From assembly GCA_946482365.1 (NCBI GenBank), contig CAMLQY010000009.1, forward strand, positions 1-64,000: a DNA stretch of 64,000 bases, in the 5' to 3' direction. This document shows, piece by piece, positions 59,701 through 64,000 of the stretch. The notes below the pieces were generated by a model. It had not been told where the DNA came from, searched no databases, and saw only the letters and a list, made by a program, of their open reading frames with translations. Position numbers and translations under genes: made by a program. Source of the stretch: an uncultured Actinomycetes bacterium. GTDB taxonomy: Bacteria > Actinomycetota > Thermoleophilia > Solirubrobacterales > 70-9. The first letter of the stretch is position 1, and every line of letters starts with the position of its first letter.

Positions 59701-60324
59701 GCCCCGAGCGGGGCAGCGCCGCTCGGCTGGAGCGTCCTGCGCCGCCTCGAAGGGGCGCCGGGATCGATGCCCCAGTCGCGCTACCTGAGCGACGAAGGGC
59801 GGCTCTTCTTCGACTCCCAGGACTCCCTCGTTCCCGCCGACACCAACGAAGGGATCGAAGACGTCTATCAGTACGAGCCAAACGGCGTCGGGACCTGCGA
59901 GCGCGAGGAAGGCTGCATCAGCCTGATCTCCGCCGGCACCGGCACGGTCGACTCCAACTTCCTCGCCGCCGATGAGAGCGGCGCCAACGTCTTCTTCACC
60001 ACCCGCGACCAGCTGGTGCTGAAGGACAAAGACGAGCTGATCGACCTCTACGACGCCCGCGAATTGGGTGGCATCCCCGCCGAAACCGAAACCCAGAGCG
60101 GCGAGTGCCAGGGCGAAGCCTGCCAGCCGCCGGCACTCGCCCCCAACGACCCGATGCTGGGCTCGGCGAGCCTTGTCGGGGCCGGCAACGTGCAGGGCAA
60201 AGCGCCCTCGGCCGGGCGCAGGCCCTGCGCCAAGGGCAGGGTCAAACGGCGCGGCAGATGCGTGCCGAAGAAAAGCAAGCACCACAAACGATCAGTGCAC
60301 CGCAACGGGAGGAAGAGCCGATGA
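56728..60324 (+). CDS. Large secreted beta-propeller-like protein, paralogue A
   Basis: 1198 residues. Signal peptide (AVLGVFALAISSLALATPAHA), then an NHL/YVTN-like region (QLGGIGGMAVNYTGNGGVPK; GGLAINGAGEVYVFDKTVGP; RPVIDAAGNVYVAGEEGYIE), a fibronectin-like segment near 430-530 (VAHVTQTTALLRAQVNPQGF), then ADHRAWELVSPAQKHGGQVF opening a TolB-like propeller with repeated DGSKV/DLSRV strands, and a very basic tail (KGRVKRRGRCVPKKSKHHKR). The basic tail is common on actinobacterial secreted proteins of this type and may bind wall polymers. Followed by a paralogous set with 4-nt overlaps. Confidence 0.85.
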   Translation: MRGGKTIGRRAVLGVFALAISSLALATPAHAATFEQVGCFAGSFPGLTESCKPVAEGKFGEEVQLGGIGGMAVNYTGNGGVPKGTLYAATKIAGNFRIAMFTPKADGGLQFELAWVVLSDAGPYQRCGPALEVKCESGPGVPSRSLDVEVSQTTGNVFGLNAEVPEGRKMVVEYDAEGTEEITRFGEKAASGKTTAETPTQIHESRAGGLAINGAGEVYVFDKTVGPEYHRLMVFEPKTPGDTSEYVYAGDVAAGFNADGRIPARPVIDAAGNVYVAGEEGYIEEYAPEAPTPHPAPPAEVACSFEFVKGGITSMTVNPKTGEPFFFTLKKEAKEPGQPAVKLVHQLSACDEETGKFTETGKFTLKPERDDLYGMAYDPVRQLPGRPAGVLYGGAPGPVPDVGKGEPGQSSLGYVFAPPPLQESPPEVESQSVAHVTQTTALLRAQVNPQGFPASYRFQYLSRSAYEEAGESFTGAAEAPPGGALLGEAKVALSAATPIGGLSSDTEYLFRAVAESECAPAEPGKACTVPGPAKAFRTYPPEAPGLADHRAWELVSPAQKHGGQVFPADGQIDSCGIIECKPGHYHHAPFPLQSTVDGEAVVYEGTSFGPGEGATLENQYIARRDAAAGWHSVNPTPPTLLSGSGYRAFDASLSRGVLVQHFPTPLSPEAPSNTPNLYTQPSAEPLALDPLLSAAPPNREGGGFKISYFGASADLSRVFFSANDALTEATPFAPAPPDPGPDGIQLYEWNAGQLRLVNVLPGNATAAQGASFAFAGANAISDDGSRAFFEDESGQTYVREDGEVTRAIPGGEFLVASLDGSKVLLDDGTLYDLETEETTDLTEGQGGFEGIAGNSEDLSRVYFVDTAVLTEAENGEGAKAQAGEFNLYAWEEGSPTRFVATLHSEDNLNNGSGGGVADWAAVPSKRTAEASPDGRYLAFVSRAALSAPLPGYSKVGPCQEDPAGTFEFAQVPCPQAYLYDSATSELTCASCAPSGAAPLGWSVLRRLEGAPGSMPQSRYLSDEGRLFFDSQDSLVPADTNEGIEDVYQYEPNGVGTCEREEGCISLISAGTGTVDSNFLAADESGANVFFTTRDQLVLKDKDELIDLYDARELGGIPAETETQSGECQGEACQPPALAPNDPMLGSASLVGAGNVQGKAPSAGRRPCAKGRVKRRGRCVPKKSKHHKRSVHRNGRKSR

Positions 60325-63131
60325 CCCGCACCCGCACAGCCCTGACCCTCGCCCTGCTGGTCGCGCTGGCGTTGCCAGCCGCCGCCAAGGCCGACTTCGG
60401 CCTGGTGCCGGGCTCGACCACGGTCGAGGCCAAGAACCGCGACGGCACCCTCGCCACCCAGGCCTCCTCGCACCCCTACACCCTCGCCGTGCACTTCGAG
60501 CTGAAGACCAGCACCGAAGGCGGGCTCCACACCGAAGGCGGCGACCTGCGCAACGCGATCGTCGACCTGCCCCCGGGCCTGATCGGCAACCCCAACGCGG
60601 TGCCGCGGTGCCCGCGCCAGAGCTTCGAAGGGGGGCAGCCGCTCTGCTCGCCGAGCACCCAGGTCGGCGTGCTGAGGGCGATCCTGCCCGGCATCGGCGA
60701 GGCCTTCGGCCCTCTCTACAACATGGTGCCGCCGCCCGGCGTCGCCGCCCAGCTCGGCTTCGGCACGGTGGGGCTGATCTCGCTGCCGCAGGCGAGCGTG
60801 CGCAGCGAAGAGGGCTACGGGGTGCGCGTCTTCGCCGCCGACACCCCGATCCCGGTCAGCGCGGTGACGGCGACGATCTGGGGCACCCCGGCCGACGAAG
60901 ACCATGACCCCGAACGCGGCTCGGGCGAGCTCGGCACCCTCGGCTCACCCTCCGACGCCCCGCTGCTGCCCTTCCTCACCCTGCCGGCCCAGTGCTCCGC
61001 CCCACCCGAGATCACGGTCAAGGTCGACTCCCAGCTGGCCCCCGGCGCCTACTCCGAAGAGAGTGCCAGCTTTCTCAATGCCCTGGGCAATCCCGAAGCG
61101 CTCTCGGGCTGCGGAGCCGTGCCCTTCTCGCCGGGCCTCTCCTCCCAGGCGACCACCAAGCTCGCCCAGAACCCCTCGGGCCTCGACTTCGAATTGAAGC
61201 TGCCAAACCAGGGCCTGCTGAACCCCGGCGGGATATCGGAAACCGAGCCCGAGAAGGTAGAAGTCGCCCTGCCGGAGGGGATGACGGTCAACCCCTCCTT
61301 CGCCGAGGGGGTGGGCGTCTGCTCAGAGGCCCAGTACAAAGCCGAGCAACTGGAAACCAAAGCGGGGCAGGGCTGCCCGCAGGCCTCGAAGCTCGGCTCG
61401 GTGATCGCCAAATCGCCGCTCCTCGACGAACCGCTGGAAGGCTCGCTCTACCTCGCCGCACCCTACGAGAATCCCTTCGACTCCCTCGCCGCCCTCTACC
61501 TGGTCGGAAGGGCGCCCGAAAGAGGCATCCTGGTCAAGCAGGCGGGTGAGGTGAGCTTCGATCCCGACACAGGACGGATAACGAGCACCTTCGAAGACCT
61601 GCCGCCGCTGCCCTACTCCTCCTTCAAGCTGCACTTCCGCGAAGGGGGGAGGGCTCCCCTGGTCACCCCGCCCGCCTGTGGCGAATACCAGACCGTTGCC
61701 AAGCTGACGCCCTTCTCCTCGGCCACGCCACTGGAAAAGAAAGCCTCCTTCCAGATCGAACGCGGCCCCGAAGGGGGAGCCTGCCCCAAAGGCGGCCTAC
61801 CGCCCTTCAAACCGGGACTGCTCGCCGGCACGACCAACAACGCCGCCGGGCGCTTCAGCCCCTTCTACGTGCGGATCTCGAGGACCGACGCCGAACAGGA
61901 GATCACCAACTTCTCGATCAAGCTGCCGCCTGGCATCACCGGCAAGCTGGCGGGAGTCCCCTACTGCCCCGACGCGGCGATAGAGGCCGCCAAGGCGAGG
62001 ACGGGGCCGCACGGGGGAGAAGAAGAGCTGAACAGCCCCTCCTGCCCCGCAGCCTCGGAGGTCGGCCGCACCCTGGCCGGCGCCGGAGTGGGCACGGTGC
62101 TCACCTATGTGCCCGGCAAGGTCTACCTCGCCGGTCCCTACCACGGCTCCAAGCTCTCGATCGTCGCGATCACCGCCGCCAAGGCGGGCCCCTTCGACCT
62201 CGGCACGGTGGTGATCCGCTACGCGCTGGAAATCAACCCCGAGACCGCCGAAGTCTTCATCGACGCCACCGGCTCGGACCCGATCCCCCACATCATCAGG
62301 GGAGTCCCCGTGCACCTGCGGGACATCAGGGGCTACGTCGACCGTCCCGACTTCGTCCTCAACCCGACCGACTGTACGAGGACATCCACGGCATCGACCG
62401 TATTGGGAAGTGGCCTCGACTTCGCCTCCGAGGCCGACAACAACCCCTTCACGGCGACCTCTCCCTTCCAGGCAGCCGACTGCGCCGCCCTGCCCTTCAA
62501 GCCGCAGCTCGGCCTGCGCCTGATCGGCGGCACGAAGAGGGGCGCCTTCCCCGCCTTCAAAGCCCACCTGGAGATGAACGGGATCGGCGAAGCGGGGATC
62601 GCCCAAGCCCAGGTCACCCTTCCCAAGTCGGCCTTCGTCGAACAGAGCCACTTCAAGACGATCTGCACCCGGGTGCAGTTCAAGGAAGGCAACGGCAACG
62701 GATCCAACTGTCCCGCCGGATCGATCTACGGCAAAGCCAGGGCAGTGACCCCATTGCTCTCCGAGCCGGTGGAAGGCCCGGTCTTCCTGCGCGCCAACGG
62801 TGGTGAACGCAACCTGCCCGACTTGGTCGTGGCCTTGAGCAACTCCCAGGTCGACTTCAACCTGGTCGGCTTCGTCGACTCGGTCGACGGCCGCCTGCGC
62901 AACACCTTCGCCGCTTCCCCTGACGCCCCGGTCACCTCCTTCGACCTGGAGATGGCGGGAGGCAAGAAAGGCCTCTTCGTCAACAGCCGCAACCTCTGCG
63001 CGCGCAAGTACCGCGCCCTGGCCGGCTTCGCCGGGCAGAACGGCAAGAGCTTCACGTCGAAGCCGGTGCTGAAGGTGAAGTGCAAGGGCAAAGGCAAAGG
63101 CGGGAATCGCAGGCGGGCAGCCGGTCGATGA
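60321..63131 (+). CDS. Large secreted protein with repeated beta-sandwich segments
   Basis: 936 residues, ATG 60321 overlapping the previous stop (ATGA) and preceded by GGGAGGAAG. Signal peptide (TALTLALLVALALPAAAKA). The body repeats motifs of the form VDLPPGLIGNPNAVPRC, VALPEGMTVNPSFAEGVGVC, IKLPPGITGKLAGVPYCPDA, each followed by a Cys-containing segment such as CPQASKLGSV or CPAASEVGRT. These recur about every 200-250 residues and look like a diverged internal repeat. It ends in a basic tail (KCKGKGKGGNRRRAAGR). Role unknown; likely exported with its neighbours. Confidence 0.85.
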   Translation: MTRTRTALTLALLVALALPAAAKADFGLVPGSTTVEAKNRDGTLATQASSHPYTLAVHFELKTSTEGGLHTEGGDLRNAIVDLPPGLIGNPNAVPRCPRQSFEGGQPLCSPSTQVGVLRAILPGIGEAFGPLYNMVPPPGVAAQLGFGTVGLISLPQASVRSEEGYGVRVFAADTPIPVSAVTATIWGTPADEDHDPERGSGELGTLGSPSDAPLLPFLTLPAQCSAPPEITVKVDSQLAPGAYSEESASFLNALGNPEALSGCGAVPFSPGLSSQATTKLAQNPSGLDFELKLPNQGLLNPGGISETEPEKVEVALPEGMTVNPSFAEGVGVCSEAQYKAEQLETKAGQGCPQASKLGSVIAKSPLLDEPLEGSLYLAAPYENPFDSLAALYLVGRAPERGILVKQAGEVSFDPDTGRITSTFEDLPPLPYSSFKLHFREGGRAPLVTPPACGEYQTVAKLTPFSSATPLEKKASFQIERGPEGGACPKGGLPPFKPGLLAGTTNNAAGRFSPFYVRISRTDAEQEITNFSIKLPPGITGKLAGVPYCPDAAIEAAKARTGPHGGEEELNSPSCPAASEVGRTLAGAGVGTVLTYVPGKVYLAGPYHGSKLSIVAITAAKAGPFDLGTVVIRYALEINPETAEVFIDATGSDPIPHIIRGVPVHLRDIRGYVDRPDFVLNPTDCTRTSTASTVLGSGLDFASEADNNPFTATSPFQAADCAALPFKPQLGLRLIGGTKRGAFPAFKAHLEMNGIGEAGIAQAQVTLPKSAFVEQSHFKTICTRVQFKEGNGNGSNCPAGSIYGKARAVTPLLSEPVEGPVFLRANGGERNLPDLVVALSNSQVDFNLVGFVDSVDGRLRNTFAASPDAPVTSFDLEMAGGKKGLFVNSRNLCARKYRALAGFAGQNGKSFTSKPVLKVKCKGKGKGGNRRRAAGR

Positions 63132-64000
63132 GGAGGGCCCTGGCAACCGCTCTGGCGGCGCTCGGCCTCACGACGCTCGCCGCCACACCCGCCCACGCCG
63201 CCACCTTCGAGCAGGTCGGCTGCTTCGCCGGCTCCTTCCCAGGCCTGACCGACAGCTGTAAACCGGTCGAAGAACAGAAATTCGGCGAAGAAGTCCAGCT
63301 CGGCGGCATCGGCGGCATGGCCGTCAACTACACCGGCGCGGGCGGGGTGCCGGCCGGGACGGTATATGCGGCGACGCAAGTCGGTGGGGCCTTCCGGATC
63401 GCGATGTTTACGCCGAAACCGGACGGCGGCCTGCAGTTCGAGTTGGCCTGGCAGGTCCGCAACGATGCAGGAGCGTATGGACGCTGCGGGCCGGCGCTGG
63501 AAGTGAAATGCGAACCCCGGGTGGCGGCCGGGGCCGGAGTCATGGATGTCGAGGTCGACCAGACCACGGGCAACGTCTACGCGCTGAACGGCGAAATCCT
63601 CGCGGGGCAAAAGATGGTCGTCGAGTACGACGCCGAAGGGACGGAAGAAATCACCCGGTTCGGGGAAAAGGCGGCGAGCGGGAAAACGACGGCGGAAACC
63701 CCCACGCAGATCCATGGATCGAGGCAGGGCGGACTGGCGATCAACGGGGCAGGGGAGGTCTACGTCTTTGACAAGAACAACCCAGACGGCGAATACCACC
63801 GCCTGATGGTGTTCGAGCCGAAAACGCCCGGCGTCTACTCCGAATACGAGTACGCAGGAGACGTGGCGGCGGGGTTCAACGCGGACGGGAGGACCCCAGC
63901 CCGCCCGGTCATCGATGCGGCCGGCAACGTCTACGTGGCAGGCGAAGAAGGATACGTCGAGGAGTACGCCCCTGAAGCACCGGCGCCCTACCCCGCGCCC
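63128..64000 (+). CDS. Large secreted beta-propeller-like protein, paralogue B (cut by window end)
   Basis: ATG 63128 overlaps the previous stop (ATGA). The first 291 codons are visible and stay open to the window edge. Signal peptide (ALATALAALGLTTLAATPAHA), then a sequence nearly the same as paralogue A: ATFEQVGCFAGSFPGLT, QLGGIGGMAVNYTG, EYDAEGTEEITRFGEKAASG. At the DNA level 63619-63704 differs from 57241-57326 at about two positions only. The two genes are recent duplicates or undergo gene conversion. Confidence 0.9.
   Translation, partial: MRRALATALAALGLTTLAATPAHAATFEQVGCFAGSFPGLTDSCKPVEEQKFGEEVQLGGIGGMAVNYTGAGGVPAGTVYAATQVGGAFRIAMFTPKPDGGLQFELAWQVRNDAGAYGRCGPALEVKCEPRVAAGAGVMDVEVDQTTGNVYALNGEILAGQKMVVEYDAEGTEEITRFGEKAASGKTTAETPTQIHGSRQGGLAINGAGEVYVFDKNNPDGEYHRLMVFEPKTPGVYSEYEYAGDVAAGFNADGRTPARPVIDAAGNVYVAGEEGYVEEYAPEAPAPYPAP

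Overview
The window is high-GC, actinobacterial-type chromosome. The gene set (SUF Fe-S genes under an Rrf2 regulator, CysO-CysM-Mec cysteine pathway, MarP-type protease, WS/DGAT acyltransferase, AddAB-like nuclease, HxlR, IspH) and the large secreted proteins carrying an 'ADHRAWELVSP' segment best fit class Thermoleophilia, order Solirubrobacterales. This placement is inferred from gene content; no rRNA or other direct taxonomic marker is present.

Layout. 1-0.5 kb: the tail of an FG-GAP-like protein and a broken cupin gene. 0.6-5.3 kb: glutamate synthase large subunit. 5.3-5.65 kb: two related long hairpin elements, each just after the stop codon of one of two convergent genes. 5.6-12.8 kb: coiled-coil, zinc-ribbon/FHA, SRPBCC, lipoprotein, penicillin-binding protein, MarP-like protease, HxlR and XseAB. 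12.8-19.1 kb: an AddB-AddA-like helicase-nuclease pair. 19.2-20.8 kb: an accessory stretch with AT-rich islands, holding a two-TM protein and a free-standing gene for a 19-residue peptide with its own promoter, strong SD and terminator-like hairpin. 20.8-28.5 kb: HAD hydrolase, DUF59 protein, FxsA, WS/DGAT, IspH, a cysteine-less thioredoxin-fold protein and a cupredoxin/polytopic membrane cluster.

28.5-35.3 kb: SUF genes in two blocks, sufBD plus a Rieske ferredoxin and rrf2-sufCSU, each preceded by a matching Rrf2/IscR-like palindrome. 35.3-37.8 kb: a NarL-type kinase/regulator pair split by an opposite-strand AbiEi/DUF559-type gene. 37.8-41.9 kb: HtpX, then a rhodanese-MoeB/CysO/CysM/Mec sulfur-carrier route whose two transcription units share a near-identical promoter-operator. 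41.9-48.9 kb: peptidase-like protein, DUF1802, hydantoinase/oxoprolinase A and B, NadB-like oxidase and a coiled-coil protein. 49.0-54.1 kb: a toxin-antitoxin island (AbrB/VapC, Phd/VapC, antitoxin/MazF, HipBA, MNT with a broken HEPN) around one glycosyltransferase. 54.2-64 kb: a cyclophilin lipoprotein and a run of large secreted proteins, three of them chained by 4-nt stop/start overlaps and including a recent duplication.

Connections. The SUF system, the CysO pathway, the DUF59 protein and NadB all concern sulfur or Fe-S supply. Several genes seem to need rare start codons (ATC, ATA, CTG) and two show clear inactivating mutations. Most signals worth following are in short intergenic regions: the 3'-end hairpin pair, the micro-peptide gene and the paired operators.
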